From the NCBI RefSeq assembly GCF_008831285.2, contig NC_045141.1, positions 23,710,742 through 23,774,741 on the forward strand: 64,000 nucleotides of DNA. The letters are read 5' to 3'. The notes below the pieces were generated by a model that was not told where the DNA came from, did not search any database, and saw only the letters and a program-made list of their open reading frames with translations. Source of the stretch: Nymphaea colorata. Lineage: Eukaryota; Streptophyta; Magnoliopsida; Nymphaeales; Nymphaeaceae. Of the stretch, positions 12,861 to 26,002 are shown piece after piece; position 1 is the first letter of the stretch, and each line of letters opens with the position of its first letter. Position numbers and translations under genes: made by a program.

Positions 12861-13337
12861 ATGGGTGAACACGAGCCGAGTCAAGCCCGAGTTCAATCAG
12901 CTCAAGCTCAGCTTGACTAATGAAACCTCAAGCTCGACACGGCTCGAGAATAGTTCGACGAAAGCAGTTTGAGCTTGACTTCGCAATTACGTGTTGAGCT
13001 CTAGCTCGACTCAATTAAGGCTCGACAAACTCGTTTGAATAGAAATAGTATTCATCGTTACGTGTTGAGCTCGAGCTCAACTCGATTAAGGCTCAACAAA
13101 CTCGTAAACTCGTTTGAATATATCGACTTGATTACGACTCAACAAACTCATAAACTCGTTTTGAATATATCGACTTGATTAAGGCTCAACAAACTCGATT
13201 AAGGCTCGATCTTGACTCAAGAGTTACGTGTTGAGCTCGAACTCAACTCGATTATTTAAACTGGTCGACTCATGAGCTTGAGTTGGACTAGTTAAGCAAA
13301 TGACTTGATTCTTTAGCGACTCCTTGTTCACCCCTAT
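12861..13337. mobile_element. hAT-like MITE filled with CTCGA-type repeats
   Basis: The left end reads ATGGGTGAACACGAGCCGAG and the reverse complement of the right end reads ATAGGGGTGAACAAGGAGTC. These are imperfect terminal inverted repeats of the GGGTGAAC type seen in plant hAT elements. The flanking 8-mers CCATTCAT (12853-12860) and CCACCCAT (13338-13345) agree at six of eight positions, as expected of an old 8-bp target duplication. The interior is a degenerate array of GAGCTCGAGCTC, CTCGATTAAGGCTC and AACAAACTCGTAAACTCG words. There is no transposase frame, so it is non-autonomous. Confidence 0.55.
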
Positions 13338-13557
13338 CCACCCATGATTACTTATCAGAATTACCTGTTATTTGTATCTGGATCCAGAATCCGGGCCTCA
13401 TGTGGTTGGATAAGAATCACGTGAGGGGAATCTACCGTCTCTTAACTTAAAGGTTAAGGAGGTGCAGATCGGCAACATCAAATACACGTGAGCTTCCGGA
13501 TCATCCTGCAATCAGGATCAACGGCTGAGATCATTTAGCACAGTATACGGACAACTG

Positions 13558-13586
13558 TTTATATATATATATATATATATATATAT
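13558..13586. repeat. (TA)n microsatellite
   Basis: TA dinucleotide tract of about 28 bp. Confidence 0.9.
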
Positions 13587-13599
13587 TTTCCCCTTTTCA

Positions 13600-14210
13600 G
13601 AGAGGAATTAAAGATAAGACAGGTTTATCTGATAATGCATGCATAAATCCATATAATAGGTGGCTCCTTTGACATAGTAGAGAAGAAGACACTGAACACG
13701 AGATAATTCAAGGAAGTTATTATGCATGCTTTCTCTGTGCCGGCATCTTGTCATGGAGCGATAGATACGTGATGGGCAGGGCTGAGTGCGACGGAAGCTG
13801 CGTCTTCGAGCGATGGGGGTAGAGCCCAGCTTCTCTGTCTGTGCTTCCCCTAGCATGCCATGTGGTGCGGTCGGGCTGGAGGCGCCGCCTTCTTCGGGGC
13901 ACGATAAATGCGTTGCTGCGTGTGAGAGCTACACCTCCCGTCGCCGGTGTCGCTCGGATTTCGGTACTGAGCAGAGGCGCCATTAAACTAGTGATCAGAG
14001 CAGCTTCAAACTTTGGTTTCTTTCTTGCGATTCCCTTGTCCTTTTCGACAGATGGTTGCTTGATGCTGGGCAAATGGTTAAGCAGAAGAGGCGGATCGGT
14101 GGCACTTGTGATGAAGGAAAAATCTTTCGAGTTTCTTTTCTGTTTTTTTGAATGTATCATGGCTGGCTTACTGATTGGGAGGTGCATGTCTTGTTCTTAG
14201 CGTCGTTTTG
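13600..14210. other. GC-richer block, long open frames on both strands, unidentified
   Basis: A plus-strand frame (13841-14200, 119 aa) and a minus-strand frame (14187-13720, 155 aa) overlap. The block is richer in GC than its surroundings. I recognise no domain, signal peptide or splice pattern. Overlapping open frames are common by chance in GC-rich DNA, so I do not call a gene. Confidence 0.3.
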
Positions 14211-17200
14211 GTGTATGTAAAGTTCCTAAGAAACCAACATTTTAGCATTATGATCGTCTTTCCAATGATTTAATTAATGCGACGAAACATGAAGGGCCCG
14301 GGTGTTGAATGATTCACTCACTCACTCCCTTTAAACTTAAAACGCCTTTAAATTCAGCTCACGACCCACCTGACCAGGTACATGCAATCGTAGGCAAATA
14401 AATGCGCGTCATACGAGTCAATAATGACCAAACTTTTGTACTAGAGAACCAGAGGTCGATCAGACAAGGAAGAACAGTGTTAAAAGAAAATCTCCGTATA
14501 TCACCGAGAAATTTTGAGTGAAAATCTTGAAAAGTGGAAGGCGTATCCAAAAGCATAAATAAAAGAGAGAAAAGCAAGAAACTCATGATTTATCAATTTT
14601 CATTTTCGGTCACAGGCAGTGCTGGGTGCAGTGGGCCACTGCCCACGTCAGCCCATAAAAAAAAAAATATTTTAATGTGTTAACTTCACATTGTTATGAT
14701 TCTAAAATAATTTTATGTAGTGCCCACACCACACCAAAGTTGTGTTTGCCTACCCCAGGAATGAAAAATCTTGGTTCTGCCACTGTCACGAGGGCATTTT
14801 TTGCATAGTAAAATGTCAAGGTCATGACATTTTTCACCTTTTAAGCAGGTGCTTGGCGATTTAGTGCTCTGCAATTTTGGGCTGTCCGTGTTTGATATAG
14901 CCTGGAAAACATGCATGCAGGTGAAATTTCACTCACGCTTTCATCCTAAACAGAATGCAAGTCCAACTCTCTTTATGAAGATCGAGGAGCTTTTCTTCCA
15001 AGTACATACAATTCGAGGCCCTTACAGGCAACTAAACAGAGGACTTCTCGACTTTACGCCTCTGTTTTGTCTGTATCTTATTTTACTAATTATTTATGCG
15101 ATTATACACACATGCTTATGTAATTGCAGTCGGTGATGGGATGGGGGTGACGCAAGAAACAAGTTTTTTCTTGATCCGCATGTGTCGTGCCAATGCATTT
15201 AAGAGTTTAGCATAGCTTGTGTAATGGCTGGTGTAACATGTGGACAACTAGTTATTGATTTCTATTCATTTTGTCATCAACTCTTTTAGACCTTAGTGAC
15301 AAGGAAATAGGGGAGGGGCCCAAAGGACATAGCATAGCTAGTCCAACATGTTTCTGGTGTGTTTTCTATTCGATTAATTTTAACATGTTTGAGGTGTGTT
15401 TTCTATTCGATTACTATAGGTGTTGTTTTTTGACACTTTAAACAGTGAAACATGTGACACTCAAGCTGACGGATGTATTATAATTCATCCACGTCTCAAA
15501 GCAGCCTTATATTCGAAGAGCAATGAGGGTGTTAGCCATTTTTCGAACAGCTGCGCTCACTTAAAGGAAGATGGAGGAGCATAGACTTTATATTGGCTCC
15601 TCGATTCTCCATGATGCATGTGGGTACAAAAAATTGATCTTTAAGAGTCGATTTTATTTTATTTTTATTTTTTGTAAGGATTATATGATGTCTGAGGGAA
15701 CACTTTTTTCACTAATTAAAGAGCTATACATGTAACAAAAGGACTTGAATTATGAGCATTGCAAATTTTTTCTTTTTTCCTATTCAGACACATTTGTCTG
15801 CAGGTGCATGCACCCACCCACACACATATACACTGATATGCAATGTGGAATACATGGCAAGCAATAGGAAATGGCTTACTTTAACCGTGTCTGGTAATTG
15901 GACTTTTAATGGAGGTTTATCATTAGAAATCACATTGGCATCAACGTCAATATCTTGTAGCTTTCAATGATATCAGATTTTAAAGGTTTCTTGGCAAACC
16001 ATAGTTCAGATCTTGTGTAACAATATGTGGATATGTGACACTGGATATACAAGGTTATGTGCCTGAGTAAAAGCACATAATCATGAAAAGATGAATTAGG
16101 GGCACTTTAGTAATGGGATAATTTCTTTTTGTTCTAGATATTTGTCCAAAGATTACGGCAGGTTCACAAAACACAGCATTAATTGACCTGCCCCAATTTT
16201 CAAGAAAGTTGTTACCATTGTCAAACGGCTCCTTATGGCAACATTTTCTGCACTTTCTCAATGGAACTTTGTCAAAAATAAGGAAGGATGAGGCATAGAA
16301 TATTTAATTCAAACTATATGGTATTTCTTCTTCTCAGTAGTCACAAGTTCTATAGCACTTTCATTGGTTGTCTATGGAAGGCAATATTGATGGGCAAATG
16401 ACCGAACAAAACTATTACTGCCAATAACCTAATTATTTTTTAAAAATTTATGCTTGTTATATTTCCTTACAAGAAGCACTCGGTTTAGACCTCGATTCTG
16501 ATATATGGACTAGAAAGATAGTTGAACTACAAACTTGATTACTTTTGGAACAAAATGACCTGATTATATATGAAAATTGAACGCATGATCGAAGTAAGAG
16601 ATTGATTCTTAACCGATTGTTGATTAATAGACCTATCATGACATTCAAATTAACTGGAAAGGAAATTTCTTATGCTATTTGTGATGTTGTCACTGGTAGC
16701 TCCACTGAAAGCTTGATTGTAGAAGTATGCAGCTTGCCTTTTGACATGATGGCTTCATGCAGTGGGTTTCTGTTAGTTAGGCCTTGTTATAGTAACCAAG
16801 TATTTTGGTTCTGGATGCCATAAATTTCAGCTCCGCATCCTTTAATTGTTTTCTCTCTTTCTCCACAGTCATAGAAGTCACATTTCACAATTTGTTCCAA
16901 TCGTCAGGTGATGCTTGTGAAAATGTTCTAGTCACTGGGCATATGCGCTTTCTCATTATGTGAATTGGCCTCATAGGCGCACCTGCATTCTTCTCGGTGA
17001 TGCTGCCGGCGCTTTGCTGGTGCAACCGTGCAAGTATGGTTCAAGAATAACATAATATTTTGTTGGAATGGAAATGGATAACTCTTTGCAAAAGCATAGT
17101 AATGAGGTTCGATTAGTTAATGAAAGCTGACTTTCACATTGGTTTCCACATACCATGCACAAGCACGCCACATGCACACACATCTGGTGCCTCTTGTCTG

Positions 17201-20200
17201 GTGATGGGAAGCCATTTTTAGTCATCCTAGTAGTAGCATAGAAACAGAATCGAGAAATGATAGGGGTCATCTCAGCATTCAGATGAATGGCAAGAAAATG
17301 TTTTCGTTTTGTTGTTTGTTGTGTTCCTAATGTGATTAAAGCTGCACTTGGTGAAGCGAGTTTGTTGATGCCTATCCTTGCACGATGTTCTTCCTGACAT
17401 TCAGCTGCAACAAGAGTTCGATGGAGTGCATCAGTATGAATATGCAGGCAAACCAAAGGATAATTGATGTCATAGAAATATGTACGCAAATCTAAGGAGA
17501 AAGAATTAATCAAATTTGGCCAATGACCAGTGCAGCTTCCATCCCTCGGATGAAGTGATCGTTCATAGTGGAAAGGTACAGAAGGGCCATGTGATTGCTA
17601 CTGTGGGTTTCGGACCGGTCCTGACATGGGGCTCTACAATTGTTAAGTGGGTTGAATAAAAGCAAACCAAAATAAGAAAAACTAAGAGCATCTGTCATCC
17701 TGTTGAAGCATTTGAGTTTTTCAGTTTACTGTTATTGACTCCTGGTGGGGCAAAGCGCTTCCCTCTCTCGTTCCTTGGCCCTTCTTCCTGTACTACTGCC
17801 TTTGCCTAACTTTGTTGGCTATATCAACACGAAATTTCGACCACCTCCAATGTATTGGCTCCGGGATTCATTGGGAGGAAAGAAAACAAGGATGGGATTA
17901 TATGGAATGGCCAATTTTTTACTCAAGCCATGTTGGCGCCTATTTGTGTTTTGCCCCTTCTGTTGCTCTATCTTCACTAAAACCTGAGCAGGTCCTGCCC
18001 TCGATGTTCCTAGCTTGCACCGCTTGCCCCTTGCTTCTCTTCTCCCCACTTCCCTGCTATGTCTTTCCTTTGCCTCTTCACGCGGCAATCTTGGCTCACT
18101 TGTTAATGGTGGTGGATTTTGGAGGAGCACAATGACCGTGTTTTTACAGACCTTTTTAGCTCTTCGTCTTCGTCGTTGCTTTGCTGTTGGTGGAGACTAT
18201 CTTCCACCCTCTCTTCCTTTCTCTTGTGTGCTTTATCTTGATATGTTTTGTTTCTTTCTCCGTTTTCAGTAATCTCTCTTCTTCGTGCTCTTTTCTCGCA
18301 CCAAATTTGGTCGTCTCTCTCAGTCTTCGTTCTATCATATTCATCCTGCACTTAATATTGTACCTTTTTACTAAGCTTGGTGAATTAAGCGTTATTTGGT
18401 TGTCAGACTTGGTGGCGTTGGTTCATTCATTCATATAGTCGTTTTTAATTTTGATCCACTTTTTATTTGATCAAACAACTTATTATTCAAGTTGAATTTC
18501 CGAGTCGGTTGACTCACCGAACCGGAAGCCTGGCCGATTCGTTGATTCGATTTAGTTTCCCACTTCATTGAACCTACGTCAACATCTGCATCCCAGAACG
18601 TATTTACACTTCTGTTCATTGTTATTTGTCATTTTGCCATATTTGAGGATGAACACTTATGTCTAAGTTTCAGCCGATATTTCCATTAATCCAGATAATG
18701 ACATTTTTTCTTACACTTCTTTTAATGCTAATATGAAAATCTTGGTTTTGTCTCTCTCTTTGACAACTTGAGTCTAAAACTATGAACTGGGAGATGGATT
18801 CTGGAACGCCAACATTCCTCAATCTGTGCCTTTGTTGGTCACTGGAATGCAGTTGAACCCTTTGAAGATAAAAGGTTACATCCAGGCAGAGGAGGATGCA
18901 GCAAGGATTGGGTACTATGTGGACAATTGCCCACACAGATCCACAACCCATTTTTATATTTTTTGAAGAATTTTTTTATTTACATATTGATGTTCCTTAA
19001 AAATTTAAAATTTTTATCCATAATGCCCCTCAGCCAGAATTTTCTTTCTGGCTCCACTTTATGCCAACAGAAATTTTATAGCTATTGCCCGAGCTAGATA
19101 GGCATGGTTACTTTGAGACCAAATAATCACACTCAGTTCTCCTGCCACGATACTTTTCAGGATTACCAAGCAACCATTGGAATTGTTGAGTCCTGAAATT
19201 CTTGGTTTTATCTTCTTAGAATCTTTGCTCCTTCGGTGCTTTTCTTGTTTGCTGGGTGCCCTTTGAAATTTAATTGATACATATTAGTGCTCATTTTGTC
19301 TCAAAGATTTTATTTTATTTATTAAAAACCTTAGGGATAAGCTTCTCTAAAGTAATATACATATTCACAAGTTGGCCGCGCAGGTAATAAGATGATTTAA
19401 ACAGCTCGGACAAGAGAAATTAAACACCGCAGAACCATGGGAATTGGAGAAAGCAGGTTTTATAAACCATTGACTGCATGAAGTGTGGAAATAATAGCAA
19501 ACCATTGACTGCATGAACTGTGATCTTTCGAAATTTGAAAATATAATAGGCCTGGCCATGTCTCATCTGCAGCAAAGCTTCAAAGCACTGGTTCCGAGTT
19601 CGACAAAGAACGGGACAAGTGGGGAGCGGAGGCGAAGCCATTCACGCATGTTCTCCACTTGGATGGCAACTATATGGAAGAAAGAGCTTCAACTTCTTGG
19701 AGTTGGTACTCAATTATTTGATGTCACCCCACATGTGCCCACATGCACCACCCTCATGCAAATGCACATACAACATAAAATATATTCGCTTTACCTAATC
19801 ATCAACCCACACTTTGCAGTGGTCAATCCCAATCAATGCTGAATTAAATTTTCCCAATTAAGGCTACAAGAGCTTCCACAGATCTACACCTGAAGAAAAA
19901 GGAGGACTTCGAGAACCTCAATTTCTTATTCTTTTTTCTTCTTTCCCTTTTTGACGGCGTGGCGGTTTGTGGCCTTGTTGAGTTTACCTGGTTCTGGTTT
20001 TCGCTTCGCTTCATGTGTACACATAAATAAGTAGCATATATCTTAATGCTTCCATATTTAATGAGCTTATAAAGACCATACCAACATTGTCAATATTGAT
20101 CTATAGCAAACGTGAATCGGTTTTACAGTATGATGTGAAAGTTCATGCCATATATCGATGCACGGAATCAAAGTTAACTGGTTGTGTATCTAAAGAGAAT

Positions 20201-20960
20201 AATCCGGTTCATTCTGGCCTGCGATCTCATGTTAAGAAAGTGGAATCTAGGCTGATCCACTCGACACTGATAACAGAGCGCCATACTTTGTCTAAGGGGA
20301 AATTCCTTCTCAAACAAACAGAAGTTGGAGTATTTTTGAACAAATTACACTGTCCAATAGAAGGCCAATGACAATAATCTCAAGAAAAGGCAGGGATTTG
20401 CTTCACGCATATGAGCACCGGTATAATTAATCTGAATCACGTGCTTCATGTACCATCCAAGTAAAAACCTATATATGGTCTCTATGCATGTGGAAGCTTT
20501 CACATAAAAAAAAAATTCTTCCATATTTTGATTTTAACACCGTTTAAGCCCAATTACAACATATTTAGAGTGAGAAACATTTAGAGAATTATCTGTAAAA
20601 CTGATGACAAACTTATTCATTTGAACTTTGACATATGTTATCTAGTCAAACGTGGATGTTAGAGTTTCCTGCATTAGGTGTAACGATCAAACCTCACTAT
20701 TTACACCTACGCAGCAATTATCTACATAGTAAACGATCCACTGCAACCTTGGCTTTTAGTAGGCAGCTTAGAGTCTTTATTTCCTTTTCTTCACTGAAAA
20801 TTGCACGTTAATTTCCATGCAAATTAAGCAGCTTAGGGAGTGATTATTAATTTGGCATGGAATCGACTCATGGTGGAGCTGAGCTTCTATAACCTCAGCT
20901 TAGCGCCCACAGTGTTGTAACTGCACTAATTACCAACCAGGAAATAACAATGTAGCAGTA
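14211..20960. other. Gene-poor spacer with repeat scraps
   Basis: No gene is supported. There are two stretches of common plant repeat type, about 14617-14790 and 18880-19060, with TGCCCAC and CTGGCTCC/GGTTCTGCC words. A direct 37-bp duplication at 15346-15417 is built on AACATGTTT..GGTGTGTTTTC. CT-rich sequence runs through 17990-18330. A minus-strand frame of 180 aa at 17513-16971 has no family signature. Confidence 0.45.
15346..15417. repeat. 37-bp tandem duplication
   Basis: Two adjacent copies of AACATGTTT followed by GGTGTGTTTTCTATTCGATTA; they differ at a few positions only. Confidence 0.75.
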
Positions 20961-21209
20961 CTGGCGTTTCATCATGGGCACTTGAAATTTTGATTCCTTT
21001 GTAGGACAATTACCTTCATTAAGGACTGTATGGAGTAGTGAAGGTAGAGAACTGCGATCCAGTATGAAGACAGGAGTAGAGTACAGGCATAAGATCGTAA
21101 CGATTCATCTGAGGGTCTCCTTGTGTCCCATCTTAGCATCCAACCAGCTCCTTCGACCAATATTAACTCCAAATTTTAAGTGCACCACTATTGAGATTAT
21201 GCATGTCCG

Positions 21210-21262
21210 CCTCTCTCTCTCTCTCTCTCTCACACACACATACACACACACACACACACATA
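21210..21262. repeat. Compound (CT)n(CA)n microsatellite
   Basis: A CT tract passes directly into a CA tract with one interruption. Confidence 0.9.
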
Positions 21263-23154
21263 CATATATTTTAGAGATCTTGATTTTGTGTACACACAGC
21301 CATCTATCCTTTCAAGGTACTGGTTTACACGGGCCCGTTTGATCCAAAACACTTTTCCATTTTAAAGAAATGATGTTGATCTCATCCATAGCACGACCAA
21401 TACAGAAAGTAAGCTATTAGAGCAATCAAATTAACTTTGGGTGAATATGAGAAATTTCTACCGTCAGAATGAGACCGAGTGAAAGCAGCAGCTCCAATGT
21501 TCTTGCTTCAACCAAAACATTAGGGTGCGTTTGCTAGCCTTTGATCTTAGATTTGAGGATGCATAAAATGGCGTATTTTAGGAGATTTTCAATTTAAACA
21601 AACTAAAGATCTTAGTAGCATGAATTTAACATGTTAGAAAAGCATGCATTTAAAGCCAGATGGAGGGTAGTATGATCTAATACATGAATTTGAGATCTTA
21701 GGATCTCACATCACCGTGGATCTCAAATAGACCATAAAACAAGCATAACCTTACTCTCCCACCCAATTGCCACAAGGAATATAGATGTCATGCCATTCGA
21801 ACCAGTAACCTAGCACCTGAGGGCCATTAGCTTAAAGCCGTGCACCAACAGGTACCCCTCGAGAGAGTGATCAGATTAACTAAGAAAGAGATGAAAGAAT
21901 ATTACCTTTTCAAAACGCAAGAAATGAATAGAGAGATCGGAACGAAAGGAAAGAAATATCGCTTTCTCACAAAGTGGGGCGCGCGGAGTAAAGCATGTTT
22001 AATAGGGAACCCTACAAAAAGTAATCCCTTTTAATGTTTGTTTCATCCACCAGGAAAAGTAACTGTATATTTTATTGGCAAATAATAGATTTTGACGAGA
22101 GAGTGGGTGAAACAGACGAAGCGGCCTTAAAAAATAAAAATAATGAACAAGAGGTTATGATTAACTAGGAGTGAACAAATTGCAATTACATAATGGCAAT
22201 CGTTTGTTAAAATTTATTGAACTCATGTAATCTTTTCAAATTGTCCTAAAAGATTTAAACGTGCACTTGAAAATACTTAAAATCTATGCACGAAGCATTG
22301 GTGCACAATTGAAAGATTTGGAGTAAACTAGTTTAGATTCACGTCTATCCTGGAAGTTCCTAAATTATGCGGGTAAAATTTCTCGTTTGTAGAAAATGTG
22401 GGCAACAACGTTGCAAATGGCTATCAAACTAAACCAATTTAAAAAATTTCAAATAAACAAGTCAGAGCTATATATATCAAATGTTCGGCGGCCATGGCCC
22501 CTCGCCCCTCTTTAAGAAGTAATATATAATAATTAAGTACATATGCTCTCCAGAAGAATTTGGTAATGACAAATCTTATCACATACTTTTTAACTCCTTC
22601 ATGAAAATAACAAAAATGAGAATTTACTATGTAGATCGGATGGCAATTCTTCTTATTGTGCATTAACTATGTCCGAAAATCCAGACAAGTCAAAGATCTA
22701 CAAATATTAATTTCAATCCCAATAAAACTCATTAAAATGCCCGCAATGAATCGACGCATTAATTTCTTTAAACATTTAGAAGGAAACCCAAGTCTTCGTT
22801 TCTTTAAATGTCGCACTGTTCACGTCAAAAAGTTACTGCAATTTAGAAGGATATCTGCAGGCTGATGCCAGGGAAGTGAAAGGTGAAAACCCAACGAAAA
22901 GGCGTTCAAACTTAACAAAAGAAAAAAAAAAAAAGCAGCAATGTGAAAAGGAGCAGGAAGAAGGACAGGCGCTTGTGGTGTTGCACAGTTCTCCAAAGAA
23001 GAGGATAAGTCAAAAACAGTAGTTTTACAGCGTTAGCTTCAGAGATCACATGCCTGGCGTTTAAAAAGGAATGTCCCGACCTGTGAGACCCCCATGGCGC
23101 CACTTACCCTTCCCATACCTTCACCTATCACTGTCTCTCATCTCTGTAAAAAGT

Positions 23155-23172
23155 TGTGTGTGTGTGTGTGTG
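23155..23172. repeat. (GT)n microsatellite
   Basis: Short GT dinucleotide tract. Confidence 0.85.
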
Positions 23173-24662
23173 TTCGCATGCATGCTAACGAGAAAGAGCG
23201 AGAGAAAGAGAGAGAGATATTGCTTTCGAATGACTGGAAAGGATCTGACTCACACGATGACTCTTTTGATTCAGTATCAGTAGACGGTGAATCATTTTAA
23301 AAGAGATGTACAGAATCGGGTTGTATTCTTTACATCCACTCAGTGTGAATCGGCCTGTAACTCTTGAGAGAAACAACAGAACACTTTGAATGTGCCTCCT
23401 GGCCTCCAATTTAACATTTATAATTTGGCTTGCGCAAGCGGTGACATGCGTCGGACTGAAAGTTTTTTGACCAAACTTAGCTTTTACCTCCCTTCTATTC
23501 AGCTTTGCAACTGGAATATATATATATATAACACGGGAGGAGAATAAAGAGAGAAAGAAGACAAGACGCTTTGGCCATTGAGCGTTATTTTCATTTTTTT
23601 TTCCCAACTTTGAATGATTGAAATCATTCCTAATCAATTCAGCACTGAACTGTTTCGCGCAGACGTAAAAAAAGGGAGGTGATGAACTAGACAACAAGGG
23701 AAGAGCTGGTTTTCTTTCTGTGCCTTTCTTTTGCAAAAAAGACGCACACAGATGTTCTTAGTTAAGTTTACAAGTATATACAGATTTCATTCTCAATTAC
23801 TGAAAAGGGTAAAAAACAATTTATTTTCCTATAAAAAAGATTGGGGGCGTCATGGCATTTGTTTAGAAATTCCAAGGAGGTGGGAGGCAGCCTTTTCTAC
23901 GAAAATTTCAATGGGTTCTTAAGTTATTTTTGAAAACCATGACATGCAAACGTTTCGTTTTTAAGAAATGTGTTTGTTAATTAACTAGTAACAGGACAGG
24001 AAGAGGAGCTTCAGCACAAGACTCGAGAACAGAGATAACAGCCGACAAAGCCAGAGTCCTCGAAATGCCACCTGAGAACGCCTCGCAGACTCGTCCCGAC
24101 TACTGTAGAGCATATTCTTCAAACCCATATATACAGTCGACTGGCCCTGAAAAAGGCGCCGGAGCCCTTCCCAGTCATCCAGGCAGGCTAGAATAGAGTC
24201 CGGGATATCGGCTAACGCCCTTTCCCCATGAAGCCTTCCTGCCAACCTGCTGCTGGAGAAAGAAGCGATGAGCTGATCTTTCCTCGCAGTAGAGAAGAAG
24301 GGTGCTCGATTGTTTGTCTTGTTAAAAATGTTTGTTCTCAAATCCAACTTGAACCTTCTGTTTCGTTTTGGCCCTATATCATGCCCTCGCCATTTGCAAA
24401 GGATTTTGTAAACTTCTCCACCATTTTAACGTCAAAGGCGAGCGACGTAGTTAAATAATTGCAAACTTTTTTGAAAGACTAAATTTACACTTGACATTTT
24501 GTAAATAGTTTAATAATTTGATTGATGCAAACCAAAATTGTTAAATATATATAAAAGCCTTTAACTGCTCAATCATTAGCTTTTAAAGAAATATGCAAAC
24601 CAAAATGTTTTTCATGACGCGCAACAGAAGGATACAGAACAAATATGATGAGAAATCTGACA

Positions 24663-24664
<2 letters not shown>

Positions 24665-24711
<47 letters not shown>
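24665..24711. repeat. (TA)n microsatellite
   Basis: Uninterrupted TA tract of about 46 bp followed by a short CA and GT run. Confidence 0.92.
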
Positions 24712-24716
<5 letters not shown>

Positions 24717-25607
24717 TGTGTGTGTGTGGAAAAGGAGGAACTCCTCAAAACGGTGGGGAATATTGGTCTCGTTTGTATGGACCGATAGACAAAGATAACT
24801 ACGTTAACAAGACAAAGATTGAATGGTCACACTCACATCAAGCGTCAGTACCGAAAGATTCTTACGGTTTGGCAATTACTGGTATTTGGCAACCAGCAGG
24901 AGTTGACGTAGTCAATTCCCTTCCCTGCTGGGAAGATGATCAAAGAAAGATAAGCCAAAATTACTCACTCGAATTGTAGCCAACTATTAATTCGCAGGGG
25001 AGTTCAGATCCAACAGATGGTCCAAATCCAACGCCATCATGTGATTATGGTACCAATATTGTGACAGATTTTTTTTCTTAATGAGTAATTTGGGTTCAAG
25101 CAAAGTTTGATGTAGTTACATATTTTAAGAGTTTCTCTTTCATAATGAAAGACAGAAGCGCGATTAGTTTTTATTGCAGTTGGGGTTCGAAGCCGTTGGA
25201 TTAGAATCGTTCAGATACAGACACAGGAAATTTTAATTCAAACCAGATTGAGTTACGTTAAAAGAAGACGAAAACCTCCGTGCCAAACCTGACCGCCTTT
25301 GGCTGATATCTAGCAATTCTTAATGAGTTTTGCCTTTTTTTTTTATTGAAAAGCAACGTGAACGAGCAGGCCAAAGGGGGTAAAAAACAAGTAAACAAGA
25401 ATGAAAATCTCTTTTATAATGGGGAAGTGAATTCAAAACGTCCAGCTGCTTGACCAACGGTTTGTAGTTTTCGATAAATTCAACCGTAGGGATGAATAAC
25501 AAATGTAATACACTAGTTGTTAGACAACAGCGTATTGAAATCTTATAAACATATAACAAAGATAATTTCTCTAAAGTAATCACTAAGTGGTTCTTAATTT
25601 TTTAATA

Positions 25608-25657
25608 CTCTCTCTCCCTCTCTCTCTCACACACACACACACACACGCACACACACA
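25608..25657. repeat. Compound (CT)n(CA)n microsatellite
   Basis: CT-rich tract followed by a CA tract with one CG interruption. Confidence 0.9.
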
Positions 25658-25977
25658 AAATATATGTACTCAAAAAGATGGAGGCACAAGTTAATGTGAT
25701 TACTAGTAAAAGTTAAACCGCCAGAAAATTACAATGCTTCTCTACAAAATTGGCGGTGGTCTCGATCATTATCATCATCCACAAGACCCTCCTATCGCCA
25801 CCGCCATGTTCACACCCTTTTACACTTACATTTCCACAGTAAAACAGTAAAAAAGAGAACGAAAAACATATACGCCGCAAAGATTCTGAGAAAAGTGAGG
25901 AGGCCCGCCAAAATAATGAATCCAAACAGAGCTCAAAGCTTCAGGCGAACCAGGCAAAACAAATAGAGCTAGCGAGC

Positions 25978-26002
25978 GAGAGAGAGAGAGAGAGAGAGAG
26001 AG
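25978..26002. repeat. (GA)n tract abutting the PLATZ stop codon
   Basis: A GA tract of about 25 bp ends at the base next to the PLATZ stop codon (TGA at 26005-26003, minus strand). The start of the 3' UTR is therefore a CT repeat in the transcript. Confidence 0.88.

Larger units (their letters stand above)
20961..25976. other. Gene-poor spacer with microsatellites
   Basis: No gene is supported on either strand. Open frames such as 23736-23185 (-) and 24347-23985 (-) are unrecognised, and the first is low in complexity. This is the far upstream-to-downstream spacer between TPP and PLATZ. Confidence 0.45.

Noticed and set aside
14617-14790. Possible TIR element with GGCAGTG/CACTGTC ends
   Set aside because: End similarity too weak and no target duplication; left as a repeat scrap.
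16971-17513. 180-aa minus-strand frame
   Set aside because: No recognisable domain or splice context; residues look random.
23185-23736. 183-aa minus-strand frame
   Set aside because: Low complexity (Ser/Leu runs, GA and TA repeats); not protein-like.
23985-24347. 120-aa minus-strand frame
   Set aside because: No homology recognised, no promoter or intron evidence.
24593-24979. 128-aa plus-strand frame
   Set aside because: Runs through a TA microsatellite that encodes an Ile-Tyr repeat; no domain.
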